A DNA stretch of 64,000 nucleotides from CAVROT01 sp963722905 (lineage in GTDB: Bacteria > Pseudomonadota > Alphaproteobacteria > Rhodobacterales > Rhodobacteraceae): NCBI GenBank assembly GCA_963722905.1, contig CAVROT010000006.1, forward strand, positions 1 through 64,000. The letters run 5' to 3'. The notes beneath the pieces were generated by a model. It ran no database searches, was not told where the DNA came from, and was given only the letters and a program-made list of their open reading frames with translations. Below, in pieces: positions 53,517 to 62,716 of this stretch; position 1 is the first letter of the stretch, and each line of letters opens with the position of its first letter. The position numbers were made by a program, and so were the translations under genes.

Positions 53517-54599
53517 ATGGCGGAACGCCGGTTGACCCGGTCCGATGGACCGCCGCCGCCACGCGTCGCGGGCGAGGACCGGCGACGAACGGGATCTCCG
53601 GCAGCGCCCCGCGGCGCCGGACGCGCCGATCTGGTGGCAGGCGCCCTGACCGGGGTCTGGCTGCTGGGGATCGCGGCGCTGTCCCTCCTGCTGCCGGGCG
53701 ACGACGGCATCATACAGGGCGCCGCAATGTTGGTCGCGATCCTGCTGCCGGTGGCCCTGATCTGGGCGGCGGTGGGTGCTGCGCGGGTCGCCCGCGCCCG
53801 GCGGTCCGAGACGGCGGCACTAAGGGGCGCCGTCGATGCGCTGCGCCGCGACGTGGCGGCCCTGTCTTCCGGCGGGTCCTTGCCGGCGCCCGGCGACAGG
53901 CCGGCCTCCGATGTCGCGGACCGTCTGGACCGGATCGCCGCGGCGCAGGACCGGCTGCACGACCTCGTGGCGTCTCTTTCCCTGGCCGAGCGCGCGCCCT
54001 CCTCGGCGCCGCCGCCGGCATCGCCGGACCGCGCAGGACACGGGTCGGACCGCCCGAACGATACGACCCCGTCCTTGGCCGCGCAGGGGGACCTGCCGCT
54101 GGTGACGACCGGGGACGAGGATGCCCCACCGCCCGGTATGGACGACATGATCCGCGCCCTCCAGTTCCCCGTCGATGCCGACGACCGCGCCGGCTTCGCG
54201 GCGATGCGGCGGGTGTTGCGCGACCGGCGGGCGGGGCAGATCGTGACCGCGGCGCAGGACGTGCTGACCCTGCTCAGCCGGGACGGGATCTACACCGACG
54301 ACCTGGCGCCGCATCCCGCCGACCCGGCCGTCTGGCGGGCCTTCGCCCGCGGCGAGCGGGGAGGCGCGGTCACGGCGATGGCCGGGGTCCATGACGACGC
54401 GGCGCATGAGACGGCGGCGGCCCGCATGCGCGGCGACGCGATTTTCCGCGATACCGTCCACCATTTCCTGCGGCTCTTCGACCGGACGCTCGCCGGGCTG
54501 GAGCCCGACGCCTCGGACGGCGACATGATCGCCATAGCCGACACACGCACCGCCCGTGCCTTCGTGTTGCTGGGTCGGATCACCGGCATGTTCGACTGA
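53517..54599 (+). CDS. Conserved hypothetical membrane protein
   Basis: The 360-residue protein has a charged N-terminus, two hydrophobic segments at about 43-60 (VWLLGIAALSLLL) and 67-88 (AAMLVAILLPVALIWAAVGA), a coiled-coil part (about 95-160), a disordered Pro/Ala/Ser linker and a C-terminal globular region (ALQFPVDADDRAGFAAMRRV, AQDVLTLLSRDGIYTDDLAP, HHFLRLFDRTLAG). I recognise the C-terminal region as a conserved Rhodobacterales hypothetical but have no function for it. It begins 30 bp after greA and could share its transcript. Confidence 0.8.
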   Translation: MAERRLTRSDGPPPPRVAGEDRRRTGSPAAPRGAGRADLVAGALTGVWLLGIAALSLLLPGDDGIIQGAAMLVAILLPVALIWAAVGAARVARARRSETAALRGAVDALRRDVAALSSGGSLPAPGDRPASDVADRLDRIAAAQDRLHDLVASLSLAERAPSSAPPPASPDRAGHGSDRPNDTTPSLAAQGDLPLVTTGDEDAPPPGMDDMIRALQFPVDADDRAGFAAMRRVLRDRRAGQIVTAAQDVLTLLSRDGIYTDDLAPHPADPAVWRAFARGERGGAVTAMAGVHDDAAHETAAARMRGDAIFRDTVHHFLRLFDRTLAGLEPDASDGDMIAIADTRTARAFVLLGRITGMFD

Positions 54600-54784
54600 G
54601 CCTGCAAGACGCGGCATCGACCGTCATCGTCCCGCCACCCGGTAGAGCACGCGACCGTCGGGTCCGTGGCGGGCAATAGGTCAGTACACCCTGCTGCAGG
54701 CTGCGGCCACGCAAGCGGGATGCGACAGAAGGCCGACGGCGGACATCGTCACGTTCGACCCAGGGCCACGTCGGGCCCGCAGCC

Positions 54785-57337
54785 CTAGAACCGGTCCAGA
54801 AGCCGGTCGAGATAGTCGCGCTCGGGCTCGGGGCGGGCACGGTCGCCCGAGCGGCGCTGGATCTCGTCGCGCAACTCTTCGGCGCGGCGGTAGACGTCCT
54901 CGCCCTGCAAAAGCTGTTCGTCGCTGCCTGCACGGCCGGCGTTGCCGGCCTCGCGGCCCAGAGGATCGCGCTGCGTGCCCGATGGATCGCCCGAGGTGGC
55001 CGCCTGACCCTGGCCGCCCGGCTGCTGCTGCTCGGCCTCGGCAAGGTTGCGGATCCCTTCGCGCAGAGCCTCCATGGCGTCCGACTGGCGGTCCAGCGCC
55101 TCGGCATAGTCGCCGCCGCGAAGGGCGTCCTCGGCCTGCCGCATGGCCTCGCCCGCGCGGCCGAGGGCGTCCCGCGCCGCGTCGCCCTCGGCCGTGCCGG
55201 CACCGGGAAGGCCCTGCTGCTGGCGGCGCAATTCGTCCTCGAGCGCCTGCTGGCGGTCGGCCAGCGTCTGCGCCTGTCCGGGATTGCCGCCTGGCTGGTT
55301 GCCCTGACCCTGCTGCTGTCCCTGCCCCGGCTGCTGGCCTGGCTGGCCGGGTTGCTGGCCCTGCCCCTGACGTCCCTGGCCCTGCTGCCCCTGCCCTTGC
55401 TGACCTTGGCCCGGCTGGCCCTCGCCTTGCTGGCCCTCGCTGCCATCGCCCTCCTGGCCGCCGGGGTTGAACTGTTCCTGAAGGTCGCGGAAGGCCTCGT
55501 CGCTGAGGCCCTGCTGGTCGCGCAGCGTCTCCTGCAGATCGTCCATGGCCTGCTGGCCGGGGCTGGGCTGTCCGCCCTCGCCGCCCTGTCCCTGCGTGAC
55601 CTGCATGTTCTCCATCATCTGCTGAAGCTGGTCCAGAAGCGCCTGCGCCTCGGCCATGCGGCCCTGCTCCATCAACTCCTGGATGCGGTCCATCATCTCC
55701 TGCAACTGGTCCGGAGACACCTCCTGCGTCTCGCCCTGCGCCTGCTGCTGGTCCTCCTGCCGCTGCGCGTCCTCGGCCAGTTGCTGCATGTAGTCCTGCA
55801 TCGCCTCGCGCAGCTCCTCCATCAGCGATGCGATCTCGTCGTCGCTGGCGCCGTCCTTCATCGCTTCGCTCAGACGGTCCTGCGCCCGGCGCAGCCGCTC
55901 CAGCGCGTCGGCCATGTCGCCGTATTCCAGCTCCTGCGCGATGTCCCACAGCGCTTGAGCGATCTCGTCCTGACGTTCGGCCGTCAGGGGCGTCACGTCG
56001 AGGCCCGCCTCCAGCCGCCGGATGGCGACGCGCAGCCGCAGGTACAGTGTCTGCGACCGGAAGATATCCTCGGGCGTCCACGACACCGCCCGCAGGATCT
56101 GCGCGACCCGGCCGGCGTTGTCGCGCGACCACAGCAGGTCGCGGCGCTGCTCGATCACCGCCTTGGCCAGCGGATCGAAGAAGCGCAGGCCGAGAAGCTC
56201 GGCCGCTATGGGACCGGAGGTGCCCGACTGACCGGTCGCATCCGTCACGTCGAATGTCAGCGTGACGGGCAGGTTGGCCCATGGGTGCTGGCTGAAATTC
56301 TCGATGAGCACCTCGTCGAATGCGGTTCGGCTGCCGCTGATGGGCATCGGCAGATCGACCGCGATGGGGTCGCGCGCATCGGGTTCGGCGGCCAGCCCGT
56401 AGCGCCGGTCGACGCGGTCGAGATCCAGCGCGACGGTCGCACGGCCGGCGACGACGCCGTAATCGTCCGTGGCCGAGAAGGGCTGGCGGAACTCGCCGCC
56501 CGCCACCCGCTCCATCGGGGCGTCCAGCGTGACGGTCGGGGCGGTGTCGGGTGCGACGCGGACCTCCCAGCTGCGCCCGCCGCGGCCCGATATGGCGATG
56601 GTCCCGTCCTGCGTCACGTCGAAGTCCTGCGCGGGTGCGGTGGCCGGCGTGACCTCGCCGGTGCGGCCCGACACCGTCTCGGCCACGGTCAACGCGCCGA
56701 CTTCGCCGTAGAGGCGCAGGGTGACGCGGCTGCCCTGGGGGACCTCCAGCACCGGGCCCGCGATGTCGGCGAGGTAGAGCCCGGGCTTGCCGGTATGGGC
56801 GGGCGGTTCGACCCAGCCTTCCCACGACGGGCCGGCGGCCAGCGCCTGCCCGCCGGCGCCGGACGCCATGTCGCCCACGGACGCCACGCGCCAGACCGAT
56901 CCGAAGAGCGCCGCCACCACCAGCGCCACCAGCGCCACGTAGCGCAGCGCGTAGGGGTCGCGCGGAGCCAGCCGCAGGTCGGGGCGCACCCCACGGGCCG
57001 CGCGCACCCGGTCGGCCATCCGCGCGACATGCGCCTCCCATACGGCGCGGCTGGCGGGATCGCCGGCGCCGATGGCCTGCGTATCGGCAAGCGCGGCGAT
57101 GGGCCGCCCGGGCAGCGTCCGATCCAGCCGTTCGAGCGCGTCCACACGTGTCGGCAACCGGAAGGTCCGCGCCCCGCGCCAGAGCGACCACGCGGCGGCG
57201 ACCAGCACGATGACGGCGATGCCCCAGACGACCTCGACCACGGCGGTCTCGTGCAGGCCCAGCATCAGCAACGCCAGCGCCGCGATCGCGACCGTCCAGA
57301 GCGGCCAGAAGGCCCCGGCCAGCCGCTCGGCGGCCAT
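54785..57337 (-). CDS. TIGR02302 (DUF4175) family membrane protein
   Basis: The 850-residue protein has two N-terminal hydrophobic segments (FWPLWTVAIAALALLMLGL and VVWGIAVIVLVAAAWSLW), a third at about 130 (ALRYVALVALVVAALFG), a large beta-rich periplasmic part with a Pro/Gly-rich loop, helical charged segments, then a long Gln/Gly-rich low-complexity part (about 600-680) and an acidic end with DRLLDRF. Function is unknown; the family sits beside lysA in alphaproteobacteria. ATG 57337 is the first standard start, but family-like sequence extends upstream (see finding on CTG 57412). The gene follows lysA by 127 bp. Confidence 0.87.
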   Translation of the reverse strand: MAAERLAGAFWPLWTVAIAALALLMLGLHETAVVEVVWGIAVIVLVAAAWSLWRGARTFRLPTRVDALERLDRTLPGRPIAALADTQAIGAGDPASRAVWEAHVARMADRVRAARGVRPDLRLAPRDPYALRYVALVALVVAALFGSVWRVASVGDMASGAGGQALAAGPSWEGWVEPPAHTGKPGLYLADIAGPVLEVPQGSRVTLRLYGEVGALTVAETVSGRTGEVTPATAPAQDFDVTQDGTIAISGRGGRSWEVRVAPDTAPTVTLDAPMERVAGGEFRQPFSATDDYGVVAGRATVALDLDRVDRRYGLAAEPDARDPIAVDLPMPISGSRTAFDEVLIENFSQHPWANLPVTLTFDVTDATGQSGTSGPIAAELLGLRFFDPLAKAVIEQRRDLLWSRDNAGRVAQILRAVSWTPEDIFRSQTLYLRLRVAIRRLEAGLDVTPLTAERQDEIAQALWDIAQELEYGDMADALERLRRAQDRLSEAMKDGASDDEIASLMEELREAMQDYMQQLAEDAQRQEDQQQAQGETQEVSPDQLQEMMDRIQELMEQGRMAEAQALLDQLQQMMENMQVTQGQGGEGGQPSPGQQAMDDLQETLRDQQGLSDEAFRDLQEQFNPGGQEGDGSEGQQGEGQPGQGQQGQGQQGQGRQGQGQQPGQPGQQPGQGQQQGQGNQPGGNPGQAQTLADRQQALEDELRRQQQGLPGAGTAEGDAARDALGRAGEAMRQAEDALRGGDYAEALDRQSDAMEALREGIRNLAEAEQQQPGGQGQAATSGDPSGTQRDPLGREAGNAGRAGSDEQLLQGEDVYRRAEELRDEIQRRSGDRARPEPERDYLDRLLDRF

Positions 57338-57464
57338 GCCCCAGCGCGTCAGCGCCAGCGGCCGGCGAAGGCCGCGCAGGACGCGGGGCGGAAGGCGGTC
57401 GCGATGGATCAGGTCGGCGTCCTCCGGGGCGGAACGGCGGTAGATGGGCGACCGGAGGGGCGTG

Positions 57465-58730
57465 TCACAGCCACGTGGGAACGCTATCGCGGTCGATCAT
57501 CTGCTCATAGGTAGGGCGCGCGCGTATGACGGCGAATTGATCGCCCGAGACAAGCACCTCGGGCACCAGCGGGCGGCTGTTGTACTCCGACGACATGACG
57601 GCGCCATAGGCACCGGCGCTGCGGAAGGCGACCAGATCGCCCGGCGCGACGGGCGGCATGTGGCGGGCCCGCGCGAAGGTGTCGCCGCTCTCGCAGACCG
57701 GGCCGACGACGTCGACCGGCGCCTGCTCTACCCCGGCGACGGGTTCGGTGAGAGGTACGATGTCGTGGTGGGCGCCGTACATCGCGGGCCGGACAAGGTC
57801 GTTCATGGCGGCGTCGAGGATCAGGAAGTCGCGATCCTCGCCCGCCTTGAGGTACAGCACCGACGCCACGAGGATCCCGGCATTGCCCGAGATCAGGCGT
57901 CCCGGCTCGATCTCGATCTCGCAGCCCAGATGGCCCAGCGTCCGCTCGATGAGGGCCCCGTAATCGGCGGGCGTCGGCGGGGCGGCGTTGTCGCGGACGT
58001 AAGGGATCCCCAGCCCGCCGCCCAGATCCAGCCGCGCGATGTCGTGCCCGTCGGCGCGCAGCTGGGCCGTCAGCGCGGCGATCTTGCCGTAGGCGGCCTC
58101 GAACGGGGCCAGATCGGTCAGCTGGCTGCCGATGTGGACGTCGATGCCCACGACCTCCAGCCCCGGAAGCGTCGCGGCCAGGGCGTAGACCTCGCGGGCC
58201 CGCGCGAGCGGGATGCCGAACTTGTCGCCGCGCCGGCCGGTGGCGATCTTGTCGTGGGTCATCGCATCGACGTCGGGGTTCACGCGCACGGTGATCGGCG
58301 CCACCCGGCCCATGCTGCGCGCCACGCGGTCGAGCAGGCGCATCTCGGGTTCGGATTCGACATTGAACTGGCGGATACCGCCCGCCAGCGCCTGCCGCAT
58401 CTCGGCCTCGGACTTGCCCACGCCCGAGAACACGATCCGGTCGCCGGGGATGCCGGCGGCGACGGCGCGGGCGTACTCCCCGCCCGACACCACATCCATC
58501 CCGGCGCCTAGCCCCCCCAGCAGCCGCAGGATCGCCTGGTTGCTGTTGGATTTCATCGAATAGCAAACAAGGTGGTCCATCCCCGACAGCGCCGTGTCGA
58601 AGAGGCCGAAATGCCGCGTGAACGTGGCCGCGGAATAGCAGTAGAACGGCGTTCCCACCGCGGCGGCGATGTCGGCCAGCGGCACGTCCTCGGCATGGAG
58701 GCGGCCGCCCCGGTAGAGGAAATGGTCCAT
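57465..58730 (-). CDS. lysA: Diaminopimelate decarboxylase
   Basis: The 421-residue PLP enzyme makes lysine from meso-diaminopimelate. The PLP lysine is Lys60 in CYSMKSNSNQAILRLL, followed by GAGMDVVSGGEYARAVAAGI, the glycine loop LDLGGGLGIPY, and the active-site cysteine loop VVGPVCESGDTFA. The C-terminal AYGAVMSSEYNSRPLVPEVL contains the conserved tyrosine. ATG 58730 is where family similarity begins. The TIGR02302 gene follows on the same strand. Confidence 0.96.
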   Translation of the reverse strand: MDHFLYRGGRLHAEDVPLADIAAAVGTPFYCYSAATFTRHFGLFDTALSGMDHLVCYSMKSNSNQAILRLLGGLGAGMDVVSGGEYARAVAAGIPGDRIVFSGVGKSEAEMRQALAGGIRQFNVESEPEMRLLDRVARSMGRVAPITVRVNPDVDAMTHDKIATGRRGDKFGIPLARAREVYALAATLPGLEVVGIDVHIGSQLTDLAPFEAAYGKIAALTAQLRADGHDIARLDLGGGLGIPYVRDNAAPPTPADYGALIERTLGHLGCEIEIEPGRLISGNAGILVASVLYLKAGEDRDFLILDAAMNDLVRPAMYGAHHDIVPLTEPVAGVEQAPVDVVGPVCESGDTFARARHMPPVAPGDLVAFRSAGAYGAVMSSEYNSRPLVPEVLVSGDQFAVIRARPTYEQMIDRDSVPTWL

Positions 58731-58910
58731 CGTGCGTCTCCCGCGCCGAGTTCCCGGCCAGAGCCGCGGCACGGCGGGACATAGCAGACCGCCCGCGCCG
58801 CGCAATCGGGCGCGCCGGGCGGCGTCATGCCGGAAACCGCCGGGAGACCTGGCCCGCGCGCACGATCGCGCCGGAGACCGCCGTAATGCGCCACGCGCAA
58901 GGCGCCACGC

Positions 58911-58945
58911 CAAAGAAAAACCCCCGGCGCCTTGCGGACCGGGGG
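58911..58945 (-). terminator. Rho-independent terminator of rpsU
   Basis: On the minus strand, 31 bp past the rpsU stop, a 7-bp GC stem (CCCCCGG with CCGGGGG, 58921-58945, 11-base loop) is followed directly by TTTTTCTTT. This is a classic intrinsic terminator. Confidence 0.88.
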
Positions 58946-58976
58946 TCGTGTCGCCGTCGAACGGATGGGCCGGAAC

Positions 58977-59183
58977 CTACATCATCCCCTCGCGCTGCGC
59001 CTTCTTCCGGGCGAGCTTGCGCTGGCGCCGGATGGCCTCGGCCTTCTCGCGCGCCTTGCGCTCGGAGGGCTTTTCGAAGTGCTGCTTGAGCTTCATCTCG
59101 CGAAAGACGCCCTCACGCTGCAGCTTCTTCTTCAGGGCGCGGAGTGCCTGATCGACGTTGTTGTCGCGAACACTGACCTGCAT
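58977..59183 (-). CDS. rpsU: 30S ribosomal protein bS21
   Basis: The 68-residue basic protein reads MQVSVRDNNVDQALRALKKK, REGVFREMKLKQHFEKPSER and a basic helix ending AQREGMM, the alphaproteobacterial form of bS21. GAAAGGTGG-like sequence precedes the start. It is followed by an intrinsic terminator and is divergent from the COQ9 gene. Confidence 0.97.
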   Translation of the reverse strand: MQVSVRDNNVDQALRALKKKLQREGVFREMKLKQHFEKPSERKAREKAEAIRRQRKLARKKAQREGMM

Positions 59184-59317
59184 GTGGTTTTCACCACCTT
59201 TCTAAGTTTGTGTTTCGGGTCTTGCAGGAATTGGGCCTATAGCAAGCGCGGCCTACCTTGTCCACGACAACCCGCCCCGAACCCCGCCACGACCCCCGCC
59301 ACGACCGGAGACGCTGC

Positions 59318-60043
59318 ATGACCGACCCCATCGACCCGCCTGAGACCCCGCTCGACAGCGCGCCCGACCTGCGCACCGCGATCCTCGACGCCGCGCTGCT
59401 GCACGTCCCCTTCGACGGGTGGAGCGATGCGACGCTGCGTGCCGCCGCCCGCGACGCCGGTGCCGACCCGGCGGCGGCGCGGGCGCTGTTCCCGCGCGGC
59501 GCGGTCGATCTGGCGCTGGCGTTCCACCGCCGGGGCGACACCGCGATGGTGGCGGCACTGAGGGCCCGGCCAATGGGCGACATGAAGTTCCGCGACCGGG
59601 TCGCCGCCGCGGTGCGGACCCGCATCGAGGTCATCGAGGACCGCGAGGCGGTGCGGCGCGGCGCCACCCTCTTCGCGCTGCCGCAACACGCCGCTGACGG
59701 GGCGCGCGCCGTCTGGGGCACCTCCGACGCCATCTGGACGGCGCTGGGCGACACATCGCGCGATGCCAACTGGTACAGCAAGCGGGCGACGCTCTCGGGC
59801 GTCTACGGCGCCACGGTGCTGTTCTGGCTGGGCGACGATTCCGCGGGGTCCCGCGACACCTGGGCGTTCCTCGACCGACGTATCGCCGACGTCATGCAGA
59901 TTGAGAAGGCGAAGGCGGCGGTCAACGCCAACCCGGTGGGGCGGGCCGTCATGGCGGGGCCGAACTGGCTGCTGTCGCGGGTCCGCGCGCCCATGAGGAT
60001 GCCGGACGTCGGCATGCCGGGCCGCTGGGACGGGAAGCCCTGA
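59318..60043 (+). CDS. COQ9 family protein
   Basis: The 241-residue protein has a TetR-like helical fold and shows LRTAILDAALLHVPFDGWSD near the N-terminus, FRDRVAAAVRTRIEVIEDRE, the COQ9 core NWYSKRATLSGVYGATVLFW and DRRIADVMQIEKAKA. In ubiquinone synthesis COQ9 binds lipids and aids hydroxylation by COQ7. ATG 59318 is preferred, at the GGAG-containing leader. The quinone oxidoreductase gene begins 1 bp after its stop. Confidence 0.93.
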   Translation: MTDPIDPPETPLDSAPDLRTAILDAALLHVPFDGWSDATLRAAARDAGADPAAARALFPRGAVDLALAFHRRGDTAMVAALRARPMGDMKFRDRVAAAVRTRIEVIEDREAVRRGATLFALPQHAADGARAVWGTSDAIWTALGDTSRDANWYSKRATLSGVYGATVLFWLGDDSAGSRDTWAFLDRRIADVMQIEKAKAAVNANPVGRAVMAGPNWLLSRVRAPMRMPDVGMPGRWDGKP

Positions 60044-60044
60044 G

Positions 60045-61040
60045 ATGGAGGCCCTGCCGGACCGCATGACCGCCGTCGCCATCCGGTCGCCCGGCGGCCC
60101 GGAGGTGCTGGTGCCCGAAGAGCGGGACGTGCCGCGCCCCGGCCACGGCGAGATCGCCATCCGCGTCGCCTTCGCCGGGGTGAACCGGCCAGATGCGCTC
60201 CAGCGTGCCGGCCTCTACGATCCGCCGCCCGGCGCCAGCGACCTGCCGGGCCTGGAATGTTCGGGCCATGTCGCCGCCATCGGTCCGGGGGTGACGGAAT
60301 GGGCGCCCGGCGATGCCGTCTGCGCCCTGCTGCCGGGCGGCGGATATGCCGAATACGCCGTGACGCCAGCGGCCCACGCCCTGCCTGTGCCGGACGGGCT
60401 GGACCTGCGTCAGGCGGCCTGCCTGCCCGAGACGTTCTTCACCGTCTGGTCGAACATGGTGATGCGCGGCGGCCTCTCGGCCGGGGAACGCGTGCTGATC
60501 CACGGCGGGTCGTCCGGCATCGGCACCACCGCCATCCAGATCGCCCGGGCGCTGGGCGCGCGGGTCTTCGCCACCGCCGGCTCCGCCGCCAAATGCGCCG
60601 CCTGCACGGATTTGGGCGCCGAGCGCGCGATCGCCTACCGCGACGAGGACTTCGTCGAGGTCCTGCGCGCCGAGGGCGGCGCCGACCTGATCCTCGACAT
60701 GGTCGGCGGCGACTACGTGGCGCGCAACCTCGCCGCGCTGGCCGACGACGGGCGGCTGGTGCAGATCGCCTTCCTGCAGGGCGCCAGGGTCGAGCTGACC
60801 CTCGCCCCGCTGATGGTCCGCCGCCTGACCGTGACCGGATCGACCCTGCGCCCGCAGTCCGTATCCGCGAAGGCACGCATCGCCGACGCGCTTCGACGTC
60901 ACGTCTGGCCCCTGCTGGAAGCGGGAACGGTCGCGCCGGTCATCGACGGCACGTTCCCGCTGGCGCGCGCCGCGGACGCCCACGCCCGCATGGAGGGCGG
61001 CGACCACATCGGGAAGATCGTGCTGGAGGTGGCCGCTTGA
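60045..61040 (+). CDS. NAD(P)H:quinone oxidoreductase, zinc-independent MDR family
   Basis: The 331-residue medium-chain reductase has GHGEIAIRVAFAGVNRPDAL, QRAGLYDPPPGASDLPGLE, the cofactor loop VLIHGGSSGIGTTAIQIARA and the C-terminal HARMEGGDHIGKIVLEV, as in the PIG3/quinone oxidoreductase group that lacks the zinc ligands. It probably reduces quinones or enals with NADPH. Start is ATG 60045, coupled to COQ9; ATG 60066 (MTAVAI) is possible too. Next to COQ9, but the link is only by position. Confidence 0.92.
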   Translation: MEALPDRMTAVAIRSPGGPEVLVPEERDVPRPGHGEIAIRVAFAGVNRPDALQRAGLYDPPPGASDLPGLECSGHVAAIGPGVTEWAPGDAVCALLPGGGYAEYAVTPAAHALPVPDGLDLRQAACLPETFFTVWSNMVMRGGLSAGERVLIHGGSSGIGTTAIQIARALGARVFATAGSAAKCAACTDLGAERAIAYRDEDFVEVLRAEGGADLILDMVGGDYVARNLAALADDGRLVQIAFLQGARVELTLAPLMVRRLTVTGSTLRPQSVSAKARIADALRRHVWPLLEAGTVAPVIDGTFPLARAADAHARMEGGDHIGKIVLEVAA

Positions 61041-61147
61041 GGAAGGACGCCCGGGGCGTTGTCATGGGGTCCCCGATCCTGACCGCCGTTCGCGCGGCTT
61101 GACCCGGACGGTGGGCGGATGGCCCTCTCGCGGCGACCCGCGCGCCG

Positions 61148-61783
61148 TCAGTCTATGGGGTCCATCAGCGCGTCGGTGGCGGTGCAGTCGCGCCGGACGT
61201 CGGCACCGCAGCGAACGGGTTCGAGGTCTCGCGACAGACAGATCCGCGCTTCCTGGATGCGGCCGTCCTTGCAGGTGATCGTGATCGCGTCGGGCGACAG
61301 GCCGGGGTTGGCCTCCAGCCACGCCTCCTCCACTACCGTTGCGGGTAGCCGTACCGCGCCGGGCAGCTTGCGAAAGACCGGCGGGCGCACGACACCGTCG
61401 TAGGCGCGGCGGGCCTGCGAAAAGTAGTCGGCCGGGTCCAGTCCGGCGCAGCGTCCGTGCTTCTTCCACTGGTACCACGCGGCGCCGCCGTCGCCCATGA
61501 TGTCGGCCATCGCCCCCGTCTCGGCCCGGGACGGATCGCGGGTGATGCCGGGGCAGTCGCTGGGATAGCCCGACGCGTATTGCGGCCAGAGCCCGTGCAG
61601 GACCCAGCCCGCGCTGCGTCCGGGATCGCACTGAGCGGCACCGCGCGCGTCCCCGGTCGCGGCGCACCAGTTCGGCGACCATGACAGCGACAGGACCCAG
61701 TAGTCGAACACCCCCGCCCGTTCGCCGGCGGCATCGGCGCGAAGGGCCGCAGCGCATAGAACCAGCGCCATCAGTATCCGCAT
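61148..61783 (-). CDS. Secreted RNase T2 family ribonuclease
   Basis: The 211-residue protein has a signal peptide (MRILMALVLCAAALRADA) and both catalytic segments of RNase T2: LSLSWSPNWCA then VLHGLWPQYASGYPSDC, and QWKKHGRCAG. The paired cysteines should form disulfides in the periplasm. The enzyme cuts RNA to nucleoside 2',3'-cyclic phosphates, the substrates of the cpdB-like enzyme at 15.4 kb. It is divergent from trcR. Confidence 0.93.
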   Translation of the reverse strand: MRILMALVLCAAALRADAAGERAGVFDYWVLSLSWSPNWCAATGDARGAAQCDPGRSAGWVLHGLWPQYASGYPSDCPGITRDPSRAETGAMADIMGDGGAAWYQWKKHGRCAGLDPADYFSQARRAYDGVVRPPVFRKLPGAVRLPATVVEEAWLEANPGLSPDAITITCKDGRIQEARICLSRDLEPVRCGADVRRDCTATDALMDPID

Positions 61784-61928
61784 TTTCCCTTTTATCCCCG
61801 CCGCTATGCCACTATATGCCGGGAACTTCCCCGAAAACGAGGTTTGGGTCCAGCCGGACCGGCCGTTTTCCCCGGCGGGCGCAGCCGTGCGCGGCGCCGC
61901 AGGGGCCAGCCAGAGGAGACGAGGGCAG

Positions 61929-62690
61929 ATGACGAACAAACCGATCATGGCCAAGGCCACCGCCGTCTGGCTGGTGGACGAGACGACCCTTACGTTCAAG
62001 CAGGTGGCCGAGTTCTGCGGCCTGCACGAGCTCGAGGTGCAGGGCATCGCCGACGGAGACGTCGCGACCGGCGTGAAGGGGTTCGACCCCATCGCCAACA
62101 ACCAGCTGACCGCAGAAGAGATCGCGCGCGGCGAGAAGGACCCGGCCTACCGCCTCCAGCTCAAGTTCTACGCGGCGTCGCAGGGCGAGGAAAAGCGTCG
62201 CGGCCCGCGCTACACCCCGCTCAGCAAGCGTCAGGACCGCCCGGCGTCGATCCTGTGGCTGGTCAAGTTCCACCCCGAACTGACGGACGCGCAGATCTCC
62301 AAGCTGGTCGGCACCACCAAGCCGACGATCCAGGCGATCCGCGAGCGGACGCACTGGAACATCAACAACATCGACCCCATCGACCCCGTCGCGCTGGGCC
62401 TGTGCCGCCAGTCCGAGTTGGACGCCGCCGTGCAGAAGGCCGCCGCCAAGAAGCTGCGCGAGGGCGCCGTGATGAGCGACGACGAACGCCGCCGCCTCGT
62501 TTCGACCGAGCAGAGCCTGGGGATGGACGCCGAGGCGCGCATCCCGACGGCGATCTCGGGGCTGGAGACGTTCACGCTGTCCAAGACCGGCGAGAGCATG
62601 GACGACGACGAGAAGGCCGTGCCCGACGCCGAGAGCTTCTTCAACCTGCCGGCCGACGCCGGGACGGACGAGGACGACGACAAGTCCTGA
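61929..62690 (+). CDS. TrcR-like DUF1013 cell cycle transcriptional regulator
   Basis: The 253-residue cytosolic protein shows the alphaproteobacterial DUF1013 text MAKATAVWLVDETTLTFKQV, AEFCGLHELEVQGIADG, PASILWLVKFHPELTDAQIS and LVGTTKPTIQAIRERTHWN, a helix-turn-helix-like part, and a C-terminal acidic tail. DUF1013 proteins are annotated as the cell cycle regulator TrcR and are nearly universal in this class. ATG 61929 follows GGAGACGAGGG. Divergent from the RNase T2 gene; convergent with an esterase gene. Confidence 0.9.
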   Translation: MTNKPIMAKATAVWLVDETTLTFKQVAEFCGLHELEVQGIADGDVATGVKGFDPIANNQLTAEEIARGEKDPAYRLQLKFYAASQGEEKRRGPRYTPLSKRQDRPASILWLVKFHPELTDAQISKLVGTTKPTIQAIRERTHWNINNIDPIDPVALGLCRQSELDAAVQKAAAKKLREGAVMSDDERRRLVSTEQSLGMDAEARIPTAISGLETFTLSKTGESMDDDEKAVPDAESFFNLPADAGTDEDDDKS

Positions 62691-62716
62691 TCGCGGGGCG
62701 TTCGCCGAGGTCCGCG

